A stretch of 6,215 nt of DNA, from NCBI GenBank assembly GCA_945903925.1, contig CAMDPJ010000137.1, positions 1 through 6,215 on the forward strand, written 5' to 3'. The notes under the pieces are model-generated. The model was not told the origin of the DNA and did not search any database. It saw nothing but the letters and a program-made list of their open reading frames with translations. Positions 1 to 5,691 of the stretch are shown here, one piece after another (the first letter of the stretch is position 1; the number at the start of each line of letters is the position of its first letter). The DNA is from Chryseobacterium gleum (lineage in GTDB: Bacteria; Bacteroidota; Bacteroidia; Flavobacteriales_C; GCA-002722245). Made by a program: the position numbers and the translations under genes.

Positions 1-148
1 CTGGCAAAATTTTAATATAGTGCATTCTCATTTTCCCTGAAATATGAGCCGTAATAATGTGTCCGTTTTCCAATTCTACTCTGAACATTGCATTGGAAAG
101 TGCTTCTACTATCGTTCCGTCTTGCTCTATTGATGCTTGTTTCGCCAT
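1..148 (-). CDS. infA: Translation initiation factor IF-1, N-terminal part (cut by window edge)
   Basis: IF-1 binds the 30S A site and works with IF-2 and IF-3 during translation initiation in the cytoplasm. The first 49 codons are visible and the remaining roughly 23 of a usual 71-72 residue protein lie beyond the left edge. The product begins MAKQASIEQDG. It carries the family's OB-fold signatures FRVELENGH (residues 22-30) and HISGKMR (35-41), closely matching the E. coli protein as remembered. The ATG at 148-146 lies only 4 bases after the map stop codon. Any ribosome-contact sequence therefore falls inside map, where the mRNA is A- and purine-rich but has no clear Shine-Dalgarno motif. 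Translation is probably coupled to map. The position after secY-map is the usual start of the alpha-operon part in Bacteroidota. Identity is secure; only the missing C-terminus is unseen. Confidence 0.97.
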   Translation of the reverse strand, partial: MAKQASIEQDGTIVEALSNAMFRVELENGHIITAHISGKMRMHYIKILP

Positions 149-152
149 GTAT

Positions 153-944
153 CTATAATACTTCTATTTTCTGTTTCTTTAATTCTTCTTCTACAAACTC
201 AAAGGACGACAAAATATCTACCTTCTCTTTACCTACCGCGATGGTGTGTTCAAAATGCGCTGATGGTTGCCCATCTATCGTTTTGATTGTCCAGCCGTCT
301 GATAAAGACTTCACATCTTTTCTTCCCATATTAATCATGGGTTCAACAGCTATCACCAATCCTTCCTTCAGCACAATACCCGAACCTTTTTTACCATAAT
401 TAGGGACTTCTGGATCTTCATGAAGGTTTTTTCCAACACCATGACCCACCAATTCTCTAACTACACCAAAACCGTTTCTTTCGGCACAAAACTGAACTTC
501 AAAACAAACATCTCCAAGTCGATTCCCTTCCACAGCCTTTGCAATTCCATTCAACAAAGATTCCTTAGTAACACGAAGCAATTTCTTCTTGGCCTCAGAA
601 ATTTCGCCAACAGCAAAAGTATAAGCAGAATCACCGTAGAAACCATTCATCAAAACACCGCAGTCAACACTCAAAATCATCCCTTCCTGAATTTCATCAT
701 TATTGGGCATTCCATGCACAACTTGGTCTTCAGGTGACACACATAAGGTAAAAGGAAAACCTCTATAACCTTTAAATGCAGGCACTCCACCATTATCGCG
801 AATAAACTCTTCGGCTCTTTGATCAAGTTTTTTGGATGTTACTCCGGGCTTAATCAATTTCGCCAATTCGGCATGCGTTTTTGCAACAAGTAAAGAACTT
901 AATCTTATTAATTCTATCTCCTCTTTCGTCTTATAATAAACCAT
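153..944 (-). CDS. map: Methionine aminopeptidase, type I
   Basis: Removes the N-terminal methionine from nascent proteins when the second residue is small; a dinuclear-metal enzyme acting in the cytoplasm near the ribosome exit. The 263-residue length is typical of type I, with no SH3-like N-terminal zinc extension and no type II insert. The five metal ligands are visible as D94 (SVDCG), D105 (GDSA), H168 (GHGVG), E201 (VEPM) and E232 (FEHT). The substrate-contact histidines are H77 (VVHGMP) and H175 (LHEDP). All sit exactly three residues before their E. coli counterparts. The C-terminal tail from about residue 250 is charged (EEELKKQK). The gene lies 16 bases after secY and 4 bases before infA. 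The ATG at 944-942 is the only plausible start, and it follows a Shine-Dalgarno-like AGGAGG that is unusual in this operon. All catalytic residues are intact, so the enzyme is probably active. Confidence 0.97.
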   Translation of the reverse strand: MVYYKTKEEIELIRLSSLLVAKTHAELAKLIKPGVTSKKLDQRAEEFIRDNGGVPAFKGYRGFPFTLCVSPEDQVVHGMPNNDEIQEGMILSVDCGVLMNGFYGDSAYTFAVGEISEAKKKLLRVTKESLLNGIAKAVEGNRLGDVCFEVQFCAERNGFGVVRELVGHGVGKNLHEDPEVPNYGKKGSGIVLKEGLVIAVEPMINMGRKDVKSLSDGWTIKTIDGQPSAHFEHTIAVGKEKVDILSSFEFVEEELKKQKIEVL

Positions 945-956
945 CTTCTCTTTTAT

Positions 957-962
957 CCTCCT
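957..962 (-). promoter_or_regulatory. Shine-Dalgarno-like AGGAGG before map
   Basis: The mRNA reads AGGAGG starting within the secY TAG stop codon and followed by a 12-base A/G-rich spacer (ATAAAAGAGAAG) before the map ATG. This is a full six-base match to the canonical anti-SD complement. The spacer is longer than the usual 5-9 bases. No other junction in this window has such a match; most are plain A/T-rich. Whether it is used is unknown, because Bacteroidota ribosomes largely ignore SD sequences. It could be chance. Confidence 0.5.
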
Positions 963-2322
963 AACCTGAAATTCCTACCGGAGCAGCATTACTCGATCTA
1001 CCTCTCAATTTCCCGCTCTCCATCAAACCATCGTAATGTCTCATCAACAAATGACTTTCAATTTGTTGTAAAGTATCTATAATCACCCCCACCATAATCA
1101 ATAACGACGTTCCTCCAAAAAAGTAAGCAAACGCAGTTGAAATATCAAACATCATAGCGAAGGCAGGTAAAATGGCAATCATTGCTAAGAATACTGAACC
1201 AGGGAAAGTAATTTTAGATAAAATGTTATCAATATAATCAGCAGTATCTGCGCCAGGCTTAATACCGGGAACAAACGCTCCTTGTTTTTTGAAATCATCT
1301 GCCCACTGACGAGGGTTAATTACCATCGCAGTGTAGAAGAACGTAAACAATATAATCATCATCGCATTAGCGAAGTTGTACCAGAAATTTCTTGGATCAC
1401 TTAATGCTGCAAATGTTTGCCCGACAAGTCCTTCTTTATCTACCCAGTCCATCGACAATAAAGTAGAAGGAACGAACATCACCGCTTGAGCAAAAATGAT
1501 GGGCATTACACCTGCAATATTTACTTTAATAGGAATATACTGACGAGCACCGTTTTGATTAATGGCACCAACCGACATTTGTTTAGCATACTGAAGTGGG
1601 ATTTTTCTAACCCCTTGAATCAACATGATAATTAATGCTATAATAAAGAACCAAACTACTAACTCAATGATAAAAACAAACATACGACCGCCAGAAGCAG
1701 CTAAGTTTACTCTATCATTAAATTCACCTGCTATAGCTTCTGGAAATCTAGCCATGATACCCACCATAATCAACATAGAAACGCCATTGCCAATTCCTTT
1801 GTCTGTTATTTTATCACCTATCCACATCAAAAACATAGTAGAAGCTATAATCACACTAACTGCAGTAAGTTGAAACATGAATCCGTTATCAACTACCGCC
1901 GGAGCAACGTAAGTATTCAAATACCCCGGAGCTTGCAACATCGTAACAACAATGGTCAACAATTTCGTGTAAGTCTGTATTTTTTTTCTTCCACTTTCAC
2001 CATCTTTTTGAATCTTTTGAATTTGCGGAACCGCAACTCCTAATAACTGCATCACGATAGAAGCAGATATATACGGCATTACACCCAGCGCAAAAATAGA
2101 TGCTCTACTGAAAGCACCACCAGTGAAAGTTGAAATCAAACCAACCAAACCTTGAGCTCCTCCTCCCTCATGAGCTTGCGCCAAGTCCTCAGAGTTAACA
2201 CCTGGAATAATTATAAATGAACCTAATCGGTATACTAAAATTAACCCAAGCGTAAAGAGGATTCTGTTTTTCAGATCCTCTATACTAAAGATATTCTTTA
2301 TGGTTTGTATAAACTTTTTCAT
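961..2322 (-). CDS. secY: Preprotein translocase subunit SecY
   Basis: SecY is the pore of the SecYEG translocon in the inner membrane; it passes unfolded proteins driven by SecA or by the translating ribosome. At 453 residues it is near the usual size. Ten hydrophobic segments can be placed roughly at residues 20-40, 74-95, 117-137, 150-170, 178-194, 214-236, 267-290, 316-336, 373-395 and 396-418. The plug region is about 60-72 (GLISTFTGGAFS). Cytoplasmic loop C4 holds RKIPLQYAKQ (239-248). Loop C5 holds NPRQWADDFKKQGAFVPGIKPG (336-357 region), the SecA/ribosome contact. The position matching E. coli Arg357 appears to be Lys355, a conservative change. The loop between segments 3 and 4 is slightly extended. 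Its ATG overlaps the rplO stop by one base (TAATG), suggesting coupled translation; no other start fits. An 8-A tract encodes K113-K114. Confidence 0.98.
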   Translation of the reverse strand: MKKFIQTIKNIFSIEDLKNRILFTLGLILVYRLGSFIIIPGVNSEDLAQAHEGGGAQGLVGLISTFTGGAFSRASIFALGVMPYISASIVMQLLGVAVPQIQKIQKDGESGRKKIQTYTKLLTIVVTMLQAPGYLNTYVAPAVVDNGFMFQLTAVSVIIASTMFLMWIGDKITDKGIGNGVSMLIMVGIMARFPEAIAGEFNDRVNLAASGGRMFVFIIELVVWFFIIALIIMLIQGVRKIPLQYAKQMSVGAINQNGARQYIPIKVNIAGVMPIIFAQAVMFVPSTLLSMDWVDKEGLVGQTFAALSDPRNFWYNFANAMMIILFTFFYTAMVINPRQWADDFKKQGAFVPGIKPGADTADYIDNILSKITFPGSVFLAMIAILPAFAMMFDISTAFAYFFGGTSLLIMVGVIIDTLQQIESHLLMRHYDGLMESGKLRGRSSNAAPVGISG

Positions 2323-2324
2323 TA
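2320..2324 (-). other. rplO/secY stop-start overlap (TAATG)
   Basis: The last base of the rplO TAA is the first base of the secY ATG. A ribosome finishing uL15 is placed directly on the secY start, which fits termination-reinitiation coupling. No Shine-Dalgarno motif is visible in the end of rplO. The same TAATG arrangement occurs at rplX/rplE. Confidence 0.8.
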
Positions 2325-2771
2325 CGCTACTATAGTAACAGAACCACCCTTAGCTTCAATTGCAGCTACAGCAGTTTTAGAGAAAGCATTAGCAGAAACA
2401 ATTAGTTTCGCTGTTAACTCACCTCTTCCTAAGATTTTAACTAATTTATTTTTAGATACCAAACCATTTTCAATCAATACCTCTAAAGTGATTTCAGAAA
2501 TTCCTTTTTTAGCAGCTACTTCAGCAATTGCATCAAGGTTAATTCCTTTGTATTCCACTCTGTTTGGATTGGTGAATCCGAATTTAGGAAGTCTTCTTTG
2601 AAGTGGAGTTTGTCCACCTTCGAAACCTGGTTTTGATTTATATCCAGTTCTCGCTTTCGAACCCTTATGTCCTTTAGTAGAAGTTCCACCTAAACCAGAA
2701 CCTTCTCCTCTACCAATTCTTTTTTTTGTTTTAACCGAGCCCTTAGCTGGTCTTAATGTTGAAAGATTCAT
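2322..2771 (-). CDS. rplO: 50S ribosomal protein uL15 (L15)
   Basis: A late-assembling large-subunit protein that threads a long basic N-terminal extension into 23S rRNA. The 149-residue product starts MNLSTLRPAKGS. It has the glycine/lysine-rich family signature around residues 18-56 (KRIGRGEGSGLGGTSTKGHKG, then FEGGQTPLQRRLPK at 50-63). A compact C-terminal domain follows, with ILGRGELT at 113-120 and AFSKTAVAAIEAKGG at 129-143. Length and motifs are normal. It starts 9 bases after rpmD, in the same reading frame, separated by the double stop TAA TAA and then TATTAT. It overlaps secY by one base, the classic rpmD-rplO-secY order. An 8-A tract at codons for T15-K16-K17-R18 is a possible slippage site. 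No SD motif is seen. Confidence 0.98.
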   Translation of the reverse strand: MNLSTLRPAKGSVKTKKRIGRGEGSGLGGTSTKGHKGSKARTGYKSKPGFEGGQTPLQRRLPKFGFTNPNRVEYKGINLDAIAEVAAKKGISEITLEVLIENGLVSKNKLVKILGRGELTAKLIVSANAFSKTAVAAIEAKGGSVTIVA

Positions 2772-2780
2772 ATAATATTA

Positions 2781-2954
2781 TTAATCTACTTTAACTAAAT
2801 GCTTCACTTTATTAACCATGCCCAAAATTTGAGGAGTAGCTTCGTGCTCAACAACTTGGTGCATTTTTCTAAATCCCAAAGCTACCAAAGTCGCTTTCTG
2901 ATTTTTCGGGCGGTCAATCGCGCTTTTTACTTGGGTAATTTTAATCTTTGCCAT
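2781..2954 (-). CDS. rpmD: 50S ribosomal protein uL30 (L30)
   Basis: A small large-subunit protein that binds 23S rRNA with a ferredoxin-like fold. This 57-codon gene fills the space between rpsE and rplO. The translation starts MAKIKITQVKSAIDRP, continues NQKATLVALGFRKMHQVVEH (18-37), and ends LGMVNKVKHLVKVD (44-57). The pattern of a short strand, then ID-RP, then LGL/F-(R/K)-(K/M), then a C-terminal helix M-x-K-V-x-H-L-V is characteristic of bacterial L30. Length matches the usual 57-60 residues. The ATG is 17 bases after the rpsE stop, with the spacer beginning with a second in-frame stop (TAA TAG). The gene ends TAA TAA. Operon position rpsE-rpmD-rplO is the conserved one. No other start is needed. 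Confidence 0.96.
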   Translation of the reverse strand: MAKIKITQVKSAIDRPKNQKATLVALGFRKMHQVVEHEATPQILGMVNKVKHLVKVD

Positions 2955-2971
2955 CTCTAATTCTTTAACTA

Positions 2972-3490
2972 TTAACCATTAAATACTTTATCCATAGTAA
3001 TCCCTCTGTTGAAAGCGATTGTTCTGGGATCTCTCAAATTCTCTAAAGCCTTGATTGTAGCCTTCACCACATTGTGAGGATTTGAAGAACCTTTTGATTT
3101 AGCCAAAACGTCTTTAATTCCAACACTTTCCAACACAGCACGCATAGCACCACCAGCAATTACTCCAGTACCATGAGCCGCAGGCTTCATAAATACTCTT
3201 GCACCACCAAACTTAGCTTCCATTTCGTGAGGAATAGTTCCTTTTAAAATAGGTACTTTTATCAAATTCTTTTTTGCGTCATCTATTCCTTTAGAGATTG
3301 CATCTGTAACCTCATTAGCTTTACCTAAACCAAATCCAACTACACCATTCTCATTACCAACAACAACTATTGCAGAAAAACTGAAAGTTCTACCTCCTTT
3401 AGTAACCTTTGTAACTCTTTGGATACCTACAAGGCGATCCTTCAATTCCATCTCAGATGAACGTACTTTTTTTGCGTTTGATTTTAACAT
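2972..3490 (-). CDS. rpsE: 30S ribosomal protein uS5 (S5)
   Basis: A small-subunit protein near the mRNA entry and decoding region, important for translational accuracy. The 172-residue product has the N-terminal double-stranded-RNA-binding-like domain, with ELKDRLVGIQRVTKVTKGGR (15-34) and FSFSAIVVVGNENGVVGFGLGKA (36-58). The C-terminal domain contains HGTGVIAGGAMRAVLE (106-121), GSSNPHNVVKAT (134-145) and the terminal MDKVFNG. The loop around K31-G33-R34 corresponds to the region altered in E. coli spectinomycin-resistance mutants and looks wild type. The first ATG (3490-3488) was chosen because it leaves a normal short N-terminus and a 12-base gap from rplR. Met14 would remove residues usually present. 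It is in frame with rplR and ends TAA TAG before rpmD. A 7-A tract lies in codons 6-8 (A-K-K). Confidence 0.98.
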   Translation of the reverse strand: MLKSNAKKVRSSEMELKDRLVGIQRVTKVTKGGRTFSFSAIVVVGNENGVVGFGLGKANEVTDAISKGIDDAKKNLIKVPILKGTIPHEMEAKFGGARVFMKPAAHGTGVIAGGAMRAVLESVGIKDVLAKSKGSSNPHNVVKATIKALENLRDPRTIAFNRGITMDKVFNG

Positions 3491-3502
3491 ACTACCTATT
3501 GA

Positions 3503-3850
3503 TTAAAAATTTAAACCACCTTCTCTAGCAGCATCTGCCAAAGACTTCACTCTACCGTGATACAAATATCCATTTCTATCGAAACGAACAGCAGTAATAC
3601 CTGCAGACTTAGCTTTCTCAGCGATTTTTAATCCTACCTGACGAGCTTGTTCGATTCCTTTTACATCCTTCAACTCCTTTTCAGTAGAAGAAGCAGACGC
3701 AAGAGTTACTCCTTTTAAATCATCAATCAACTGAGCATAAATTTCTTTATTGCTTCTATAAACTGTTAATCTCGGACTTTCTGCAGTACCAGTAACCACT
3801 TTACGGATTCTGTACTTGATTTTTTGTCTTCTTAAATCTTTCTTAGACAT
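3503..3850 (-). CDS. rplR: 50S ribosomal protein uL18 (L18)
   Basis: Binds 5S rRNA and, with uL5, docks the 5S particle to the large subunit at the central protuberance. At 115 residues it is close to the family norm. Visible signatures are a basic N-terminus (KKDLRRQKIKYRIRK), then SPRLTVYRSNKEIYAQLIDD (25-44), and the hallmark C-terminus VRFDRNGYLYHGRVKSLADA followed by AREGGLNF (88-115). The start ATG is 11 bases after the rplF stop. The gene ends TAA, 12 bases before rpsE and in the same frame. The spacer before rpsE contains TAGGTAG, at best a weak SD match. Neighbours uL6 and uS5 are in the standard spc order. Nothing is missing or unusual. Confidence 0.98.
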   Translation of the reverse strand: MSKKDLRRQKIKYRIRKVVTGTAESPRLTVYRSNKEIYAQLIDDLKGVTLASASSTEKELKDVKGIEQARQVGLKIAEKAKSAGITAVRFDRNGYLYHGRVKSLADAAREGGLNF

Positions 3851-3861
3851 AGCTAACTTTT

Positions 3862-4416
3862 TTATTTACCTGCAGCCTTACCTGCTTTTCTTCTTAATTC
3901 TTCACCTGTGAACTTGATACCTTTTCCTTTATATGGCTCAGGTTTTCTTAATGATCTGATTTTCGCAGCCACCTGACCAATCAATTGCTTATCGAAAGAA
4001 GTCAAAGTGATTTTAGGGTTCTGACCTTTCAAAGTTTCAGTTTTCAAAACAATCTCACTTGGTATCTCAAAAACGATGTTGTGAGAAAAACCTAAGCTCA
4101 ATTCTAAAAGCTGACCTTTATTTGCAGCTCTGTAACCAACCCCAACCAACTCCTGCTCGATTGTATATCCTTTAGATACACCTTCTACCATGTTGTTGAT
4201 AAGCGCTCTATATAATCCGTGCATCGCACGAGATTGTTTATCATCTGCAGTTCTTTTAACCAATACTTCTTTTCCTTCTACAACAGGAGTAACACGAGCA
4301 TCTAAAGCTTGCGTAAGAGTACCTAATTTACCTTTAACAGTAACCACGTTGTTCTTTTCAACTGTTACAGTCACCCCGTCAGGGATTGTTACCGGTGCAT
4401 TTCCAATTCTTGACAT
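3862..4416 (-). CDS. rplF: 50S ribosomal protein uL6 (L6)
   Basis: Binds 23S rRNA near the factor-binding region and the sarcin-ricin loop. The 184-residue product has two similar alpha/beta domains, as is typical. The N-terminus is MSRIGNAPVTIPDGV. Domain one includes VKGKLGTL (27-34) and RAMHGLYRALINNMVEGV (63-80). Domain two includes GVGYRAANKG (92-101) and the signature RKPEPYKGKGIKFTGEELRRKAGKAAGK over 157-184, where PEPYKGKGI is the family hallmark. An ATG 13 codons further upstream (4455) is in frame, but it would add MAKFCVTFIKIRA, unlike any L6, and overlap the end of rpsH by 29 bases. The ATG at 4416-4414 gives the conserved N-terminus and a 10-base gap, so it was chosen. Confidence 0.98.
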   Translation of the reverse strand: MSRIGNAPVTIPDGVTVTVEKNNVVTVKGKLGTLTQALDARVTPVVEGKEVLVKRTADDKQSRAMHGLYRALINNMVEGVSKGYTIEQELVGVGYRAANKGQLLELSLGFSHNIVFEIPSEIVLKTETLKGQNPKITLTSFDKQLIGQVAAKIRSLRKPEPYKGKGIKFTGEELRRKAGKAAGK

Positions 4417-4426
4417 TGCTCTAATT

Positions 4427-4825
4427 TTAATAAACGTAACACAAAACTTCGCCACCTACATTCTCTCTCTTCGCTTCTTTATCGGTCATCAAACCTCTTG
4501 AAGTAGAAATAATTGCTACTCCCAGTCCGCTTAATACTTTAGGAACTTTCGCTGCATGAGAATATTTTCTTAAACCTGGACGGCTCACTCTCTCCAAAGA
4601 CTGGATAGCAGGAACCTTAGATTTAGGATCGTATTTCAAAGCTATTTTAATTGTACCTTGAGCGGTATCATCTAAAAATTTGTAACTTAAAATATACCCT
4701 TTATCAAACAAAATCTTAGTGATTTCTTTTTTTAAGTTTGACGCTGGCACATCCACCACACGGTGATTTGCTTTTATCGCATTTCTTACTCTTGTAAGGT
4801 AATCTGAAATTGGATCAGTTATCAT
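4427..4825 (-). CDS. rpsH: 30S ribosomal protein uS8 (S8)
   Basis: A primary 16S rRNA binder of the central domain; in E. coli it also represses the spc operon. At 132 residues it is the usual length. The N-terminus MITDPISDYLTRVRNAIKA (1-19) is the family signature. The C-terminal domain has SRPGLRKY (81-88), the LSGLGVAIISTSRGLMTDKEA stretch (98-118) and NVGGEVLCYVY (122-132). The CYVY ending is common in Bacteroidota. It follows rpsN after 33 bases, the longest gap here, and precedes rplF by 10. The ATG at 4825-4823 gives the exact conserved start. A 7-A tract occurs at L31-K32-K33 (TTA AAA AAA GAA). I could not identify an S8-type autoregulatory hairpin in the operon. Confidence 0.98.
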   Translation of the reverse strand: MITDPISDYLTRVRNAIKANHRVVDVPASNLKKEITKILFDKGYILSYKFLDDTAQGTIKIALKYDPKSKVPAIQSLERVSRPGLRKYSHAAKVPKVLSGLGVAIISTSRGLMTDKEAKRENVGGEVLCYVY

Positions 4826-4861
4826 ATATCAACCTATTTATCTAAATCTATTTTATTACTA
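4826..4861 (-). other. rpsN/rpsH junction with triple in-frame stop
   Basis: rpsN ends TAG TAA TAA, three consecutive in-frame stops, followed by a very A/T-rich leader (ATAGATTTAGATAAATAGG then TTGATAT) before the rpsH ATG. At 33 bases after the first stop this is the widest spacing in the window. There is no GGAGG-type motif and no clear hairpin. rpsH lies in the same frame as rpsN. The spacing suggests independent initiation for uS8 rather than tight coupling, but this is inference. Confidence 0.6.
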
Positions 4862-5128
4862 CCAGCTGGCTTTTTTCACACCAGGGATTAAACCATTGTT
4901 TGCCATTTCACGGAAACAAATTCTTGAAATACCGAATTGTCTCATGTAACCTCTTGGTCTACCAGTTAATTTGCAACGGTTACGAACTCTGATAGGATTT
5001 GAATTTCTTGGAAGTTTTTGCAAACCTTCATGGTCACCCGCCTCTTTCAATTCTTTTCTTTTTTTTGCATATTTCAAAGCTAGAGCAGCACGTTTTACGT
5101 CTCTGGCTTTCATTGATTCCTTAGCCAT
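4859..5128 (-). CDS. rpsN: 30S ribosomal protein uS14 (S14), zinc-free type
   Basis: A small-subunit head protein needed for late assembly. The 89-residue product has the basic N-terminal MAKESMKARDVKR, a helical region KYAKKRKELKEAG (19-31), then LPRNSNPIRVRNRC (39-52), TGRPRGYMRQFGISRICFRE (55-74) and the terminal GLIPGVKKASW. Only two cysteines (C52, C71) are present, so it lacks the four-cysteine zinc ribbon of the short (about 61-residue) S14. It is the zinc-independent form, which does not depend on zinc supply. It is shorter than the E. coli protein (about 100 residues) in the region before residue 39, as is usual for Bacteroidota. The ATG at 5128-5126 is 6 bases after rplE and in frame with it. 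Codons 21-23 contain an 8-A tract. Confidence 0.98.
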   Translation of the reverse strand: MAKESMKARDVKRAALALKYAKKRKELKEAGDHEGLQKLPRNSNPIRVRNRCKLTGRPRGYMRQFGISRICFREMANNGLIPGVKKASW

Positions 5129-5134
5129 ACAATA

Positions 5135-5689
5135 TTACTTCTTTAAATTTTTAAATGGTAAACCAAATTCTTTTAGTAGAGCATACCCTTCGTTGTCTGT
5201 TTCAGCAGTGGTAACAAAAGTGATATCCATACCTAAAATCTTATCAACTTTCTCGATATTAATCTCAGGAAAAATGATTTGCTCTTTAACACCTAAAGTG
5301 TAATTTCCTCTTCCATCTAACTTAGAGTTAACACCGCGGAAGTCTCTTACCCTTGGCAAAGCAACAGCTACAAGTCTTTCTAAGAACTCATACATTTTAT
5401 CGCCTCTTAAAGTAACTTTAACCCCGATAGGCATTCCTTTTCTAAGTTTGAAGTTAGAGATATCCTTTTTAGAATAGGCAGGAATAGCTTTCTGACCAGT
5501 AATCATTGTTACTTGTTGAACTGCATTATCAATTAATCTTTTGTCAGCAACGCTGTCTCCAATTCCTTGATTGATGCAAATTTTTTCCAATTTCGGAACT
5601 TGCATTACAGATTTATATCCGAATTCGTTTTTAAGAGCGGGAGCTATTTGCTCCTTGTATCTCTTTTTTAATGCTGGTACGTATTCCAT
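5135..5689 (-). CDS. rplE: 50S ribosomal protein uL5 (L5)
   Basis: Binds 5S rRNA with uL18 and contacts P-site tRNA and the small-subunit head. The 184-residue product is the normal size. Signatures include the SVMQVPKLEKICINQGIGD stretch (27-45, the PROSITE-like L5 region), ITGQKAIPAYSKKDISNFKLR (63-83), KGMPIGVKVTLRG (84-96), LPRVRDFRGV (111-120), DGRGNYTLGVKEQIIFPEI (125-143) and GMDITFVTTA (153-162). The start ATG overlaps the rplX stop by one base (TAATG), so translation is likely coupled to uL24. The stop is 6 bases before rpsN, in the same frame. In E. coli this start is the site of S8 repression. I see no convincing equivalent structure here. Confidence 0.98.
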   Translation of the reverse strand: MEYVPALKKRYKEQIAPALKNEFGYKSVMQVPKLEKICINQGIGDSVADKRLIDNAVQQVTMITGQKAIPAYSKKDISNFKLRKGMPIGVKVTLRGDKMYEFLERLVAVALPRVRDFRGVNSKLDGRGNYTLGVKEQIIFPEINIEKVDKILGMDITFVTTAETDNEGYALLKEFGLPFKNLKK

Positions 5690-5691
5690 TA
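5687..5691 (-). other. rplX/rplE stop-start overlap (TAATG)
   Basis: The terminal A of the rplX TAA is the A of the rplE ATG. This geometry favours termination-reinitiation and would keep uL24 and uL5 made in equal amounts. No SD-like sequence precedes it. It repeats the arrangement seen at rplO/secY. Confidence 0.8.

Noticed and set aside
614..654. Possible Bacteroidota-type promoter inside map (TACTTTTG with an upstream TTTG) for infA
   Set aside because: The spacing between the two elements is about 29 bases, longer than the usual 19-21, and it lies in coding sequence; no support.
88..737. Plus-strand open frames opposite map and infA
   Set aside because: They lie antisense to strongly conserved genes, show no recognisable protein motifs, and are explained as shadows of the coding strand.
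1625..2601. Plus-strand open frames opposite secY and rplO
   Set aside because: Antisense shadows of real genes; the hydrophobic stretches simply mirror SecY codons.
4417..4455. 13-codon N-terminal extension of rplF (start at 4455)
   Set aside because: It would overlap rpsH by 29 bases and add a sequence unlike any L6; the MSRIGNAPV start at 4416 is the conserved one.
4190..5303. Plus-strand open frames opposite rplF, rpsH, rpsN and rplE
   Set aside because: Antisense to intact ribosomal proteins, with no family signature.
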